This document shows, piece after piece, positions 27,008-35,892 of a DNA stretch of 64,000 bases (the stretch's first letter is position 1; every line of letters begins with the position of its first letter). Origin of the DNA: Gammaproteobacteria bacterium (lineage in GTDB: Bacteria; Pseudomonadota; Gammaproteobacteria; Steroidobacterales; Steroidobacteraceae); NCBI GenBank assembly GCA_025358295.1, contig JANYJY010000024.1:1-64000 (forward strand). Reading direction: 5' to 3'. The notes beneath the pieces are model-generated. The model was not told the origin of the DNA and searched no databases. It worked only from the letters and a program-made list of their open reading frames with translations. Position numbers and translations under genes: made by a program.

Positions 27008-28033
27008 GTGATTGTGACAGTACGCAACGACTGGACGCTCGCGGAAGTGAAGGCACTTTTCGCGTTGCCATTCATGGATTTAGTGTTTACGGCGCAAACC
27101 GTGCACCGGCGCTTCCAGGAGCCGAACACTGTCCAAATCAGCACCCTGCTCAGCATTAAGACCGGCGCCTGTCCCGAGGACTGCGCCTATTGCCCGCAGA
27201 GCGTGCGTTTCGATACCGGACTGGAATCCCAGGCACTCCTGGAAGTCGAGGAAGTCGCTGCGCGCGCCCTCGCGGCCAAGCAATCCGGCGCCACCCGCTT
27301 TTGCATGGGCGCGGCCTATCGCTCGCCCAAGCCGAAGGATTTGCGCAAGGTGCTCGCCATGATCCGCGCAGTAAAATCCCTGGGGATGGAAACCTGCGCG
27401 ACTCTCGGCATGGTAACCGCGGAGCAGGCGTTGGACCTGAAACAGGCCGGCCTCGACTACTACAATCACAATCTCGATACCTCGCCCCGGTACTACGAGC
27501 AAATCATCAGCACGCGCACCTACCAGGACCGTCTCGACACGCTGCAGGCCGTGCGCGATGCGGGGATGAATGTCTGCTGCGGCGGAATCGTCGGCATGGG
27601 CGAGGAGCCCGAGGACCGAGCCGAGCTCTTGCACATTCTCGCGACTCTGCCCGTACACCCGGACAGCGTGCCCATCAATCAGCTGGTGCGGGTCGCCGGC
27701 ACGCCGCTAGAGAATGCGCAGGCGCTGGACCCGTTTGATTTTGTCCGCACCATTGGGGTGGCGCGCATTCTCATGCCGCGCTGCCATGTCCGTCTGTCGG
27801 CCGGTCGCAGCGAGATGAGCGACGAATTGCAGGCCCTGTGCTTCTTGGCGGGCGCCAACTCCATATTCTATGGCGAAAAACTCCTGACCACCGGCAACCC
27901 GGATACCGAGCACGATCAGACCCTGTTCCGGCGGCTGCAAATCGTCGCGGAAGGGGCGCCCGCGCACCAGGGTGTGGCCGTGGCCGCGACCGGCCACGCA
28001 TCCCATGCGGAGAGCAACGCGGCAACGGCGTGA
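27008..28033 (+). CDS. bioB: Biotin synthase
   Basis: Radical SAM enzyme inserting sulfur into dethiobiotin. The 4Fe-4S/SAM site is CPEDCAYC (C55, C59, C62). The 2Fe-2S ligands and substrate motifs are seen in [27 protein letters not shown] and [13 protein letters not shown] start; a second in-frame GTG six bases later is equally possible. Its stop overlaps the bioC start as GTGA. The C-terminal 20 residues are alanine-rich and variable. Confidence 0.97.
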   Translation: MIVTVRNDWTLAEVKALFALPFMDLVFTAQTVHRRFQEPNTVQISTLLSIKTGACPEDCAYCPQSVRFDTGLESQALLEVEEVAARALAAKQSGATRFCMGAAYRSPKPKDLRKVLAMIRAVKSLGMETCATLGMVTAEQALDLKQAGLDYYNHNLDTSPRYYEQIISTRTYQDRLDTLQAVRDAGMNVCCGGIVGMGEEPEDRAELLHILATLPVHPDSVPINQLVRVAGTPLENAQALDPFDFVRTIGVARILMPRCHVRLSAGRSEMSDELQALCFLAGANSIFYGEKLLTTGNPDTEHDQTLFRRLQIVAEGAPAHQGVAVAATGHASHAESNAATA

Positions 28034-28959
28034 GCGCCCCGGATGAACCCGCGCCCGCCGGCGCCGCGCTGGACGGTCTCGCGGCCTACACGTTAGACCC
28101 CAGGCGCGTTCGCCGCGCCTTCGATCGCGCCGCGCCGAGTTTCGACGCGGCAGCCGTCCTGCATACCGCCGTACGCGACGATCTACTGGCGCGCCTGGAT
28201 TTAGCAGCCTTGGCGCCGCGCGTTATCGTGGACGCAGGCGCTGGCACCGGACATGCCTGTCACGCACTTATACGTCGATACCCCAACTCCTTGGTCATCG
28301 CCCTCGACTCGTCACGGCCCATGCTGCAGCAGGCGGCGCGCCGGGAGTCCTGGCTGCGCCGCTTTTCGCGCGTTTGCGCGGACGCGACGGACTTGCCGCT
28401 GCCGGACGGCAGCATCGATTTGATACTGAGCAATCTCATGCTGCAGTGGTGCGACCCCGACCGGGTGTTCACGGAGTTTCGCCGCGTGCTCGCACCGCAC
28501 GGCTTGCTGAGCTTCACTACCTTGGGACCCGACACCCTGCACGAGCTGCGGTTCGCCTGGAGCACGGCGGATTCACACACCCATGTCCATCAATTCATCG
28601 ACATGCACGATATCGGCGATGCACTGGTGCGGAACGGCTTCGCCGCGCCCGTACTGGATGTGGAGCGCTACACCTTGAGCTACGTGGACGTGCAACGGGT
28701 GGCCGCCGATCTGCAAGCCACCGGCGCGCGCAACGCCACTCAAGGCCGAGCACGGGGGCTGACCGGCCGACGACGCTTCGCCGCATTTCAGGCCGCGTAT
28801 GAAACCTTCCGTACGGACGGCCGCTTGCCGGCTACCTATGAGGTGATTTTCGCGCACGCATGGATGCCCGACACGCCGGTTCAGCGCGGTGGGTCGGATG
28901 GTTCCAGCGTATCGCTCGACGATTTGCGGCAGCAGTTGCGCTCCAGGCGGCGTTTGTGA
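28030..28959 (+). CDS. bioC: Malonyl-ACP O-methyltransferase BioC
   Basis: 309-aa SAM-dependent methyltransferase that methylates malonyl-ACP to start pimelate synthesis. Motif I is [11 protein letters not shown], followed by [31 protein letters not shown] and [17 protein letters not shown]. The GTG at 28030 overlaps the bioB stop as GTGA. A frame opening at 27838 merely extends into bioB. Its own stop overlaps the bioD start as GTGA. The esterase bioH and bioF/bioA are not in the window. Confidence 0.93.
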   Translation: MSAPDEPAPAGAALDGLAAYTLDPRRVRRAFDRAAPSFDAAAVLHTAVRDDLLARLDLAALAPRVIVDAGAGTGHACHALIRRYPNSLVIALDSSRPMLQQAARRESWLRRFSRVCADATDLPLPDGSIDLILSNLMLQWCDPDRVFTEFRRVLAPHGLLSFTTLGPDTLHELRFAWSTADSHTHVHQFIDMHDIGDALVRNGFAAPVLDVERYTLSYVDVQRVAADLQATGARNATQGRARGLTGRRRFAAFQAAYETFRTDGRLPATYEVIFAHAWMPDTPVQRGGSDGSSVSLDDLRQQLRSRRRL

Positions 28960-29651
28960 CGGGGGTTGTGTTCGTTACGGGTACCGATACGGGCGTCGGC
29001 AAGACCCGCATTGCCGTTGCGCTATGCCGGGCCATGGCCGCCCGCGGCACCCGAGTGGCCGCGATGAAGCCCGTGGCCTCGGGCTGCGTGCGCACGCCGC
29101 AAGGTCTGCGCAACGACGACGCGCTGGCATTGTTGGCCGCGATGAACGTGCGAGCCTCCTACTCTGAGGTAAACCCCTACGCCTTTGAGCCGGCGATAGC
29201 GCCGCATATTGCGGCCCAGGAAGCGGGTGTCAGCATCGAATTCGACGTGTTGGATCGAGCCTATGAACGCCTGCGCCTGCAAAGCGAATATCTGGTGGTC
29301 GAGGGTGCCGGGGGCTGGCTGGCGCCACTCGACGCAACGCGCGGCTTCGCAGACTTGGCGGTGCACTGGCAAATCGATGTCGTTTTGGTGGTGGGCATGC
29401 GCTTGGGCTGCCTGAATCATGCACTTTTAACGGTAGAGTCCATCGAACGGCGCGGCTTGCGAGTGCGCGGCTGGGTGGCGAACTCGATCGATCCGCAATT
29501 CGAACGCCTGCCGGAAAATATCGCCGGTCTGCGGAGCCGGATTTCGGCGCCTTGTCTCGGATTTTTGCCCTTCGCGCCGCAAGCCGGTCCCGAACATCCG
29601 GCGCGCACGCTGGCCGTCGATGCATTGCTGGAGGCAGCTGAGTTATCCTAG
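28956..29651 (+). CDS. bioD: Dethiobiotin synthetase
   Basis: 231-aa ATP-dependent carboxylase closing the ureido ring. P-loop GTDTGVGKT at the N-terminus, then KPVASGC, and VEGAGGWLAPL for substrate and metal binding. The GTG at 28956 fits the GTGA overlap with bioC; the longer frame from 28860 lies inside bioC. Last gene of bioB-bioC-bioD. Confidence 0.95.
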   Translation: MTGVVFVTGTDTGVGKTRIAVALCRAMAARGTRVAAMKPVASGCVRTPQGLRNDDALALLAAMNVRASYSEVNPYAFEPAIAPHIAAQEAGVSIEFDVLDRAYERLRLQSEYLVVEGAGGWLAPLDATRGFADLAVHWQIDVVLVVGMRLGCLNHALLTVESIERRGLRVRGWVANSIDPQFERLPENIAGLRSRISAPCLGFLPFAPQAGPEHPARTLAVDALLEAAELS

Positions 29652-29656
29652 GAAGC

Positions 29657-30139
29657 ATGGAACAGCGCATCGAACTCGCGCCGAATTGTTCGCTGACGAC
29701 CGCGGGTGCGATGATTTTCTTTGGGTCTATATGCCTGTTTTCCCTCGTTTTTGCGGTATTCTTCGTACTACAGGGGTTTTGGCCCGTCTTAGTGTTTTGG
29801 GCGCTGGAAATGCTGGCGCTCGGGGCTGCCCTGCTCGCCAGCATGCGCCGTGGAAAGTACACGCAAACGCTGTTGATTACGGACTCGCAAATCAGCCTTG
29901 TGACACGTACGCGGCAAGGCGCGCAAAAACAAGAGTTTGCGCGGCATTGGGCGAAGGTTAGACTTCGCAGTCCGCCGAGGCGCCACGGCACCAGCCGGCT
30001 GACGATTGAGAGCCACGGACGGGTTTACGAAGTCGGCAGCTTCCTCACTGAGGAAGACCGGACCCGCTTGGCGCGGCGTTTACGTTACTTGGTAGGCGGC
30101 ATGAATGAGTCGCCGCCACTTGAAATCGATAGAACTTAG
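29657..30139 (+). CDS. DUF2244 membrane protein
   Basis: 160-aa protein with two closely spaced transmembrane helices (about residues 18-40 and 43-62) followed by a cytoplasmic beta-rich domain with LLITDSQISLVTRT. It matches the DUF2244 family commonly found just before coxB in proteobacteria, suggesting a role linked to the terminal oxidase, though function is unproved. It starts 5 nt after bioD and 13 nt before coxB, so it may bridge the bio and cox transcription units. Confidence 0.8.
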   Translation: MEQRIELAPNCSLTTAGAMIFFGSICLFSLVFAVFFVLQGFWPVLVFWALEMLALGAALLASMRRGKYTQTLLITDSQISLVTRTRQGAQKQEFARHWAKVRLRSPPRRHGTSRLTIESHGRVYEVGSFLTEEDRTRLARRLRYLVGGMNESPPLEIDRT

Positions 30140-30152
30140 AGGATCCGTTTAG

Positions 30153-31067
30153 ATGAGCGTTATCAGAGGCGACCACGACGACAGTACTTCTCGGCCGCGA
30201 GCCATTGCCTGGGCCAGAGCGCTCTGCCTAGCCACCTTAGGGTGGGCGGCACAGGCCGAAGCGAACACCTCAGACGGCTACAATTTGCCGGTCGGCGTCA
30301 CCTCCCTGAGCCGGGATATCTACACTTTACACATGGAAGTTTTTTGGATCTGCGTCGCCATCGCTGTCGCCGTCTTCGGGGTGATGATCTATGCCCTGGT
30401 GAAATTCCGCCATTCCCAGGGAGCCATCCCCGACACCACCCTGGTCCACAGCACCAAGGTAGAAATCATCTGGACCATCATTCCGGTCGCGATTCTCGTC
30501 GTGATGGCGATTCCCGCCGCCAAAGTCATCCTCATGATGGAGGACACGCGCAATTCCGAATTGTCGATACGCGTTACCGGGTATCAGTGGAAATGGGAAT
30601 ACCAATACATGGACGCGGGCGAGGGAATTGATTTCTTCTCGACGTTGTCCAGAGACTCGAATTATGCGCGCCAGCTGCATTCGGGTATCGACCCGAACAC
30701 GGTGCCGAACTATCTCTTAGACGTCGACAAGCCCATGGTAATCCCCAGCGGCACCAAGGTGCGCCTGCTGCTGACCTCCCAGGATGTCATCCACGCCTGG
30801 TGGGTGCCTGATTTCGGCGCGAAGCGTTCAGCCGTTCCGGGCTTCGTCAACGAATTGTGGTTCAAGGTCGACCCCGGCAAGGAAGGCATCTACCGCGGAC
30901 AATGCACATCGCTATGCGGCCGCGACCATGGCTTCATGCCCGTCGTCGTGGATGTGCGCACTCCCGACGACTTCAAGAAATGGGTCGATGAACAGAAGGC
31001 TGCGTCGAAACAGGCAGCCGCGCAGGGTGAGCAGCCCCCGCCGACCGCGCTAGTGTTGTCCAAGTAA
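30153..31067 (+). CDS. coxB: Cytochrome c oxidase subunit II
   Basis: 304-aa subunit carrying the CuA centre that accepts electrons from cytochrome c. Signal-like N-terminus, two transmembrane helices (about 60-85 and 103-125), then a cupredoxin domain. CuA ligands are in HAWWVPDFG and CTSLCGRDHGFM (Cys-x3-Cys-x3-His-x2-Met). QWKWEYQY is the conserved aromatic electron-entry patch. No fused cytochrome c domain. First structural gene of the aa3-type oxidase. Confidence 0.97.
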   Translation: MSVIRGDHDDSTSRPRAIAWARALCLATLGWAAQAEANTSDGYNLPVGVTSLSRDIYTLHMEVFWICVAIAVAVFGVMIYALVKFRHSQGAIPDTTLVHSTKVEIIWTIIPVAILVVMAIPAAKVILMMEDTRNSELSIRVTGYQWKWEYQYMDAGEGIDFFSTLSRDSNYARQLHSGIDPNTVPNYLLDVDKPMVIPSGTKVRLLLTSQDVIHAWWVPDFGAKRSAVPGFVNELWFKVDPGKEGIYRGQCTSLCGRDHGFMPVVVDVRTPDDFKKWVDEQKAASKQAAAQGEQPPPTALVLSK

Positions 31068-31109
31068 CGACCCGAATACCGCATCTTTACACGAGAGAGT
31101 TTAAGCACC

Positions 31110-32705
31110 ATGGCCCAGTCCCACGCGAGCGACGCCGCTCACCACGACGACCACCACGATCAGCCCGCGACGGGGATCAAGCGTTGGCTGTTCGCGACCA
31201 ACCACAAAGACATCGGCACCATGTACTTGGTGTTCAGCCTGATCATGTTCTTCATCGGCGGCGCGATGGCGATGCTGATTCGCGCGGAATTGTTTCAGCC
31301 TGGGCTGCAGCTGATGCAACCCGAGTTCTTCAACCAGCTGACGACGAACCACGCGTTGGTCATGATTTTCGGCGCAGTCATGCCGGCCTTCGTCGGTCTC
31401 GCCAATTGGATGGTGCCGCTGCAGGTCGGCGCACCCGACATGGCGCTACCGCGCATGAACAATTTTAGTTTCTGGATTCTGCCGTTTGCATTTACGTTGC
31501 TGTTGGGGACGTTCTTCGTGCCCGGCGGCGCCGCTGCGGGCGGTTGGACGCTGTATCCGCCGCTGTCCTTGCAGACCGGCGACAGCTTTCCCATGCTGAT
31601 CTTTGCGATTCACATGATGGGCATCTCCTCGATCATGGGCGCTATCAACGTGATCGTGACCATCATGAACATGCGGGCTCCCGGCATGACACTGCTGAAG
31701 ATGCCGCTATTCGCCTGGTCCTGGCTGATTACGGCCTACTTGTTGATCGCTGTGATGCCGGTGTTGGCCGGTTCGGTGACCATGCTGCTCACCGACCATT
31801 TCTTCAAGACCAGCTTTTTCAATGCGGCGGGCGGCGGCGACCCGATCATGTTCGAACACATTTTCTGGTTCTTCGGACATCCCGAGGTGTACATCATGAT
31901 TCTGCCGGCCTTCGGCATCATCTCGGAAATCCTGCCGACCTTCTCGCGCAAGCCCTTGTTCGGAGCCACGTCGATGATCTACGCCATCGCGTCGATCGCC
32001 TTCCTGTCTTTCATCGTCTGGGGTCACCACATGTTCGCCGACGGCATGCCCGTGGCGGCGCAATTGTTCTACATGATGTCGACCATGTTGATCGCAGTTC
32101 CCACCGGCGTGAAGGTGTTCAACTGGACCGCGACAATGTGGCGCGGGTCCCTTAGCTTCGAGCCGCCCATGCTGTTCGCGATCGCCTTTCTGTTCCTTTT
32201 CTCCATCGGCGGTTTCTCCGGCTTGATGCTCGCCATCGTGCCGGCGGATTTCCAATACAATCAGACCTACTTCGTCGTCGCGCACTTTCACTATGTGCTG
32301 GTGCCGGGAGCGATATTCGGCATCATGGCCGGGGTGTACTACTGGCTGCCGAAGTGGACCGGCCACATGTACAGCATGGCGCTAGCCAAGACGCATTTCT
32401 GGCTGTCGGCGATCTTCATCAATGTATTGTTCTTCCCGCAGCATTTCCTCGGGTTGGCCGGTATGCCGCGCCGCATACCCGACTACGCGGTGCAATTCAC
32501 CGATTGGAACATGGTGTCGTCCATCGGTGGTTTCGCGTTCGGGCTGTCTCAGGTGCTGTTCGCCATCGTGATTGTTCAGTGCATCCGCGGCGGCAAGAAA
32601 GCGAGCGCCAAAGTTTGGGAAGGTACGAACCCGACCGGCCTGGAATGGACGTTGCCTTCACCTGCGCCGTATCACAGCTTCTCGACGGCCCCGGAAATTC
32701 ATTGA
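31110..32705 (+). CDS. ctaD: Cytochrome c oxidase subunit I
   Basis: 531-aa twelve-helix catalytic subunit with heme a, heme a3 and CuB. FGHPEVYIMIL has the CuB histidine cross-linked to tyrosine, WGHHMFADG the other two CuB histidines, and VVAHFHYVLVPG the heme ligands. TNHALVMIFG near the N-terminus holds a heme a ligand. The His-rich N-terminus (HHDDHHD) is unusual but common in environmental proteobacteria. A type A oxidase is implied by HPEVY. Confidence 0.98.
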   Translation: MAQSHASDAAHHDDHHDQPATGIKRWLFATNHKDIGTMYLVFSLIMFFIGGAMAMLIRAELFQPGLQLMQPEFFNQLTTNHALVMIFGAVMPAFVGLANWMVPLQVGAPDMALPRMNNFSFWILPFAFTLLLGTFFVPGGAAAGGWTLYPPLSLQTGDSFPMLIFAIHMMGISSIMGAINVIVTIMNMRAPGMTLLKMPLFAWSWLITAYLLIAVMPVLAGSVTMLLTDHFFKTSFFNAAGGGDPIMFEHIFWFFGHPEVYIMILPAFGIISEILPTFSRKPLFGATSMIYAIASIAFLSFIVWGHHMFADGMPVAAQLFYMMSTMLIAVPTGVKVFNWTATMWRGSLSFEPPMLFAIAFLFLFSIGGFSGLMLAIVPADFQYNQTYFVVAHFHYVLVPGAIFGIMAGVYYWLPKWTGHMYSMALAKTHFWLSAIFINVLFFPQHFLGLAGMPRRIPDYAVQFTDWNMVSSIGGFAFGLSQVLFAIVIVQCIRGGKKASAKVWEGTNPTGLEWTLPSPAPYHSFSTAPEIH

Positions 32706-32737
32706 GCGTGAACGGGACCCGGACCTTGGAGACCTCG

Positions 32738-32839
32738 ATGAAACGCCGCGTCCGCAATGGCGCGCTGGGATTGGCAGCGCTGGCGGCGGTGTTCTATTTT
32801 GGTTTCATCGCACTGCTGGTGTACCGCAGTCATCATTAG
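32738..32839 (+). CDS. 33-aa single-span protein between ctaD and ctaG
   Basis: MKRRVRNGALGLAALAAVFY begins a protein with one transmembrane helix and a short tail ending RSHH. It stops exactly one base before the ctaG ATG. Small one-helix proteins occupy this slot in many proteobacterial cox operons and are labelled oxidase small assembly protein; assignment here rests on position and shape only. Confidence 0.7.
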   Translation: MKRRVRNGALGLAALAAVFYFGFIALLVYRSHH

Positions 32840-33391
32840 ATGGATCCGGGCGACTCGAAAACACGCGCCAACAGCAAGCTGGTCAAGTCGCTTCTGATCA
32901 TGACCGCGGGCAGTTTTGCCTTTGGCTGGGCGTTGGTGCCGTTGTATGACGTGTTGTGCCGGGCCATCGGCATCGGCAATGCGGAGGCGAAGGCGGGCAA
33001 ATCCGTGGTGCGGGAAGCGGTCGATCCCAATCGCGAGATAACGATCGAGTTCCTGGCACAGCCCGCGTCGGTGGGCAGTTTCGAGTTCCGGCCGAAGGTC
33101 GCCTCAATGCGCATCCATCCGGGGAAACTCTATGACATCGAGTTCTACGCCAAAAATTTGACCACGCAGGCCTCGGTGGCCCAGGCCGTGCCCAGCATTA
33201 CGCCCGTCGGCACCTCGAAGTTTTTTCATAAAACCGAGTGTTTCTGCTTCAGCCCGCAGAAATTTGCGGTGGGCGAGGGGCGCGATATGCCCGTGCGCTT
33301 TATCGTGGACCCCCAATTGCCGAACAATGTGGACAGACTGACTTTGGCCTATACCTTCTACGACACGACGCAATCGGCTACACGGCCGTAG
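32840..33391 (+). CDS. ctaG: Cytochrome c oxidase assembly protein CtaG/Cox11
   Basis: 183-aa copper chaperone delivering CuB to subunit I. One N-terminal transmembrane helix (about residues 17-38) with [14 protein letters not shown]. The periplasmic immunoglobulin-like domain contains the copper-binding [10 protein letters not shown]. Length and motif are typical of the family. Confidence 0.96.
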   Translation: MDPGDSKTRANSKLVKSLLIMTAGSFAFGWALVPLYDVLCRAIGIGNAEAKAGKSVVREAVDPNREITIEFLAQPASVGSFEFRPKVASMRIHPGKLYDIEFYAKNLTTQASVAQAVPSITPVGTSKFFHKTECFCFSPQKFAVGEGRDMPVRFIVDPQLPNNVDRLTLAYTFYDTTQSATRP

Positions 33392-33439
33392 TCAAACGTT
33401 TTAAACTACTGTTTTCATTCACCGTTTAGAGATCGAAAA

Positions 33440-34324
33440 ATGGCGCAAGCGCACGCGGATGCAAGTAAATACTATATCCCCCACAGCAGCCCGTGGCCGA
33501 TTTACGGATCCGTAACCCTATTTACGTTGATGTGGGGCGCCATCTCCACACTCAACGATTGGCTGCCGGCCTGGGCGCTGATACCCGGTTTCATCATGCT
33601 GGCGCTGCTGTTCATATTCTGGTTCCACACGGTCATCGGAGAGAACCAGCAAGGCATCTACAACATGGCGGTGGACCGCTCGTTCCGCATGGGAATGATG
33701 TGGTTCATTTTCTCCGAAGTGATGTTCTTCGCCGCGTTCTTCGGTGCGCTGTTCTACGCCCGCAACTTTTCCGTTCCCTGGCTTTCCGGCGACGGCGTGA
33801 AGATCTTCAGCAAGCTGCTGCTATGGAATGACTACAACGGCGCGTGGCCGACCAATGGTCCGTCCACCTTGGGCCCGCGCACCGACGGCACTTTTGAAAC
33901 CGTGCCGGCACTGGGGTTGCCCGCCATCAATACCGCCATCCTGCTCACCAGCAGTGTCACGGTCACGATTGCACATCACGCGCTGATTACCGGCCACCGG
34001 ACGCGCCTGAAAATCTTCCTGGCGTTGACGTTCCTGCTGGGCTTCACGTTCGTGGGATGTCAGGCCTACGAATATCATGAAGCCTACACCGAGCTTGGGC
34101 TTCAGCTCGGCACCGGCATCTACGGTTCCACGTTCTTCATGCTGACCGGATTTCACGGCATGCATGTCACCGTGGGCGCCATCATGCTGACCGTCATCTG
34201 GTTCCGAGTGATGAAGGGCCATTTCACGCCGCAGCGGCATTTCGGCTTCGAGGCCGTCGCTTGGTACTGGCACTTCGTCGATGTGGTGTGGTTGGGGCTG
34301 TTTACCTTCGTCTATTGGCTGTAG
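33440..34324 (+). CDS. ctaE: Cytochrome c oxidase subunit III
   Basis: 294-aa seven-helix subunit. Conserved segments are YYIPHSSPWPIYGS, FRMGMMWFIFSEVMFFAAFFG (in two parts), GFHGMHVTVGA and AVAWYWHFVDVVWLGLF. Preceded by a 48-nt gap after ctaG. Its last 13 bases overlap the 3' end of an opposite-strand DUF2909 gene. Confidence 0.97.
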   Translation: MAQAHADASKYYIPHSSPWPIYGSVTLFTLMWGAISTLNDWLPAWALIPGFIMLALLFIFWFHTVIGENQQGIYNMAVDRSFRMGMMWFIFSEVMFFAAFFGALFYARNFSVPWLSGDGVKIFSKLLLWNDYNGAWPTNGPSTLGPRTDGTFETVPALGLPAINTAILLTSSVTVTIAHHALITGHRTRLKIFLALTFLLGFTFVGCQAYEYHEAYTELGLQLGTGIYGSTFFMLTGFHGMHVTVGAIMLTVIWFRVMKGHFTPQRHFGFEAVAWYWHFVDVVWLGLFTFVYWL

Positions 34325-34536
34325 CCCGGCACCGCGTGATGCGGTGCGATCCAGCCGCTGTAATAAGCGACGATAAGCAGCACGAACAACGCTACTGACA
34401 GGCCGATGCGCCAGGCCAGGGCTTTGACCATCTTGACGCCGTCGTCCGGTTTGCGGCTGGTCAGGTAATACAACGCCTTGCCCAGGCTGACGAGGATCAG
34501 CACCAGCATCGCGATGACGAGATATTTGAATTCCAC
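34312..34536 (-). CDS. DUF2909 twin-transmembrane protein, antisense within the cox cluster
   Basis: 74-aa protein with two transmembrane helices (about 5-22 and 43-63) around a short loop KPDDGVKMVKALAWRIGLS. It fits DUF2909. GTG start. It is the only minus-strand gene in the cox cluster: its 3' end overlaps ctaE by 13 bases and its start is just 14 bases from the divergent SURF1 GTG. A similar inverted position is known in other gammaproteobacteria, so selection probably keeps it. Function unknown. Confidence 0.85.
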   Translation of the reverse strand: MEFKYLVIAMLVLILVSLGKALYYLTSRKPDDGVKMVKALAWRIGLSVALFVLLIVAYYSGWIAPHHAVPGYSQ

Positions 34537-34550
34537 GCAAGCAGTATATC

Positions 34551-35279
34551 GTGCAGATCAAAGTTGGGTCCCGCATCTTCGTGCCGCAGCTGTTTACCAC
34601 GCTGCTTACCATCGTCTTGGTTGCGCTGCTGGTATCCCTCGGGAATTGGCAGTTGCGCCGCGCCGACGAGAAACGCGCGCTGTTCGAATCGTTCGCTTCG
34701 GGCACGGATGCGACGGTGCCCGTCGAGGTCGCGACAGCACCCCTGAAGCGGTATCAGCACCTCGAGGTCAGCGGGCGCTACGATCAGACCCGACAAGTTC
34801 TGATCGACAACATGGTCAACGCTGAGCGCGCCGGCTACTTCGTGATTACGCCGTTCGCGCTCGTGGGCGGCGGTTGGGTATTGGTGAATCGCGGCTGGGT
34901 ACCCTTGGGGGCGAGTCGCGCGGAACGGCCGATGATTCCTGTCGGCGGCGAGACTCGGCGTCTGCAGGGCCGCGCCGACCACATGCCGAGGGCGGGGATT
35001 CAGATGGGCACCAAGGCTGCGCTTGCCGCGCCCTATCCCGTGGTCGCGGGTTTTCCGACTCACGCAGAAATCGCTCGGCTCTTGGGCGAGTCCGCCTGGA
35101 CTTCCGCGACGGATTTGGTGCTGCTCGACCCCGGCGAACCCGACGGCTACGTGCGCAATTGGTCGGCACCCGGATTTCCGCCCGTACGCCACGTTGCCTA
35201 TGCCGTTCAGTGGTACGCGCTGGCGCTCACCTTGCTGATTATTTACCTCCTCACTAATTTGAAGCGTTTATCCACATGA
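34551..35279 (+). CDS. SURF1-family cytochrome oxidase assembly protein
   Basis: 242-aa protein with N- and C-terminal transmembrane helices (about 13-31 and 218-236) flanking a periplasmic domain, the SURF1 layout. Motifs are LGNWQLRRADEK, VLIDNMVNAERAGYFVITP, VLVNRGWVPLG and a C-terminal HVAYAVQWYALAL. It helps insert heme a into subunit I. GTG start; its stop overlaps the next gene's start as ATGA. Confidence 0.93.
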   Translation: MQIKVGSRIFVPQLFTTLLTIVLVALLVSLGNWQLRRADEKRALFESFASGTDATVPVEVATAPLKRYQHLEVSGRYDQTRQVLIDNMVNAERAGYFVITPFALVGGGWVLVNRGWVPLGASRAERPMIPVGGETRRLQGRADHMPRAGIQMGTKAALAAPYPVVAGFPTHAEIARLLGESAWTSATDLVLLDPGEPDGYVRNWSAPGFPPVRHVAYAVQWYALALTLLIIYLLTNLKRLST

Positions 35280-35890
35280 GTGAACTCAGTGTGCGCGATC
35301 GCCGCCAACGGCGAATGCTGATCGGCTTGGCGCTGATTTTTTTCGCGCCCTTGGGGTTCGCTTTTTTCCTGTACTACGGTCACGGCACCTGGCATCCGGG
35401 CGGTCGCGTCAACGCAGGCGATCTTATTGCGCCCGCGCGGCCGCTGCCGACATTGGCGCTGACGCGATGGACGGCCGAGAACAGCCGGGCTGCGGAAAAA
35501 ACCGACCCGAATTTCTTGAAGGGCAAATGGACGTTTTTGTACGTGGGGTCCGGCCCCTGCGTCGAGAGCTGCCGTACCCGGCTGTACGACACGCGCCAGG
35601 TGCGTCTGGCGCTCGATCGCGACATGAACCGTGTACAGCGCGTGCTCATCGCCGGCGACGGTTGCTGCGATGCGGATTTATTGCGACAGCACCCTGACTT
35701 GATCACCCTTCGCGCCAACTCGGACGCGGCGCCTCTGCTGGATCTCTTGCCCGAGCGCGGTAGCAATGCGCCGCGCGTCTACGTGATCGACCCCCTGGGC
35801 AATTTGATGATGTCCTATCCGGCCGGCGCGAAATCCAAAGGCATGCTCGAGGACATGAAGCGGCTGCTGCGGCTGTCTTCCATCGGCTAG
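35276..35890 (+). CDS. Sco-like/thioredoxin-fold oxidase assembly protein
   Basis: 204-aa protein with one N-terminal transmembrane helix (about 15-34) and a periplasmic thioredoxin-like domain. The motif GPCVESC has the CxxxC spacing of Sco copper chaperones, but the later Sco histidine is not evident. A second pair, GDGCCD, is unusual. Its position between SURF1 and ctaA suggests a role in CuA loading or thiol reduction. Confidence 0.78.
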   Translation: MSELSVRDRRQRRMLIGLALIFFAPLGFAFFLYYGHGTWHPGGRVNAGDLIAPARPLPTLALTRWTAENSRAAEKTDPNFLKGKWTFLYVGSGPCVESCRTRLYDTRQVRLALDRDMNRVQRVLIAGDGCCDADLLRQHPDLITLRANSDAAPLLDLLPERGSNAPRVYVIDPLGNLMMSYPAGAKSKGMLEDMKRLLRLSSIG

Positions 35891-35892
35891 CG

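Noticed and set aside
27838-28029. N-terminal extension of bioC into bioB
   Set aside because: The extension is bioB in a different frame. The GTGA overlap at 28030 gives a normal BioC length.
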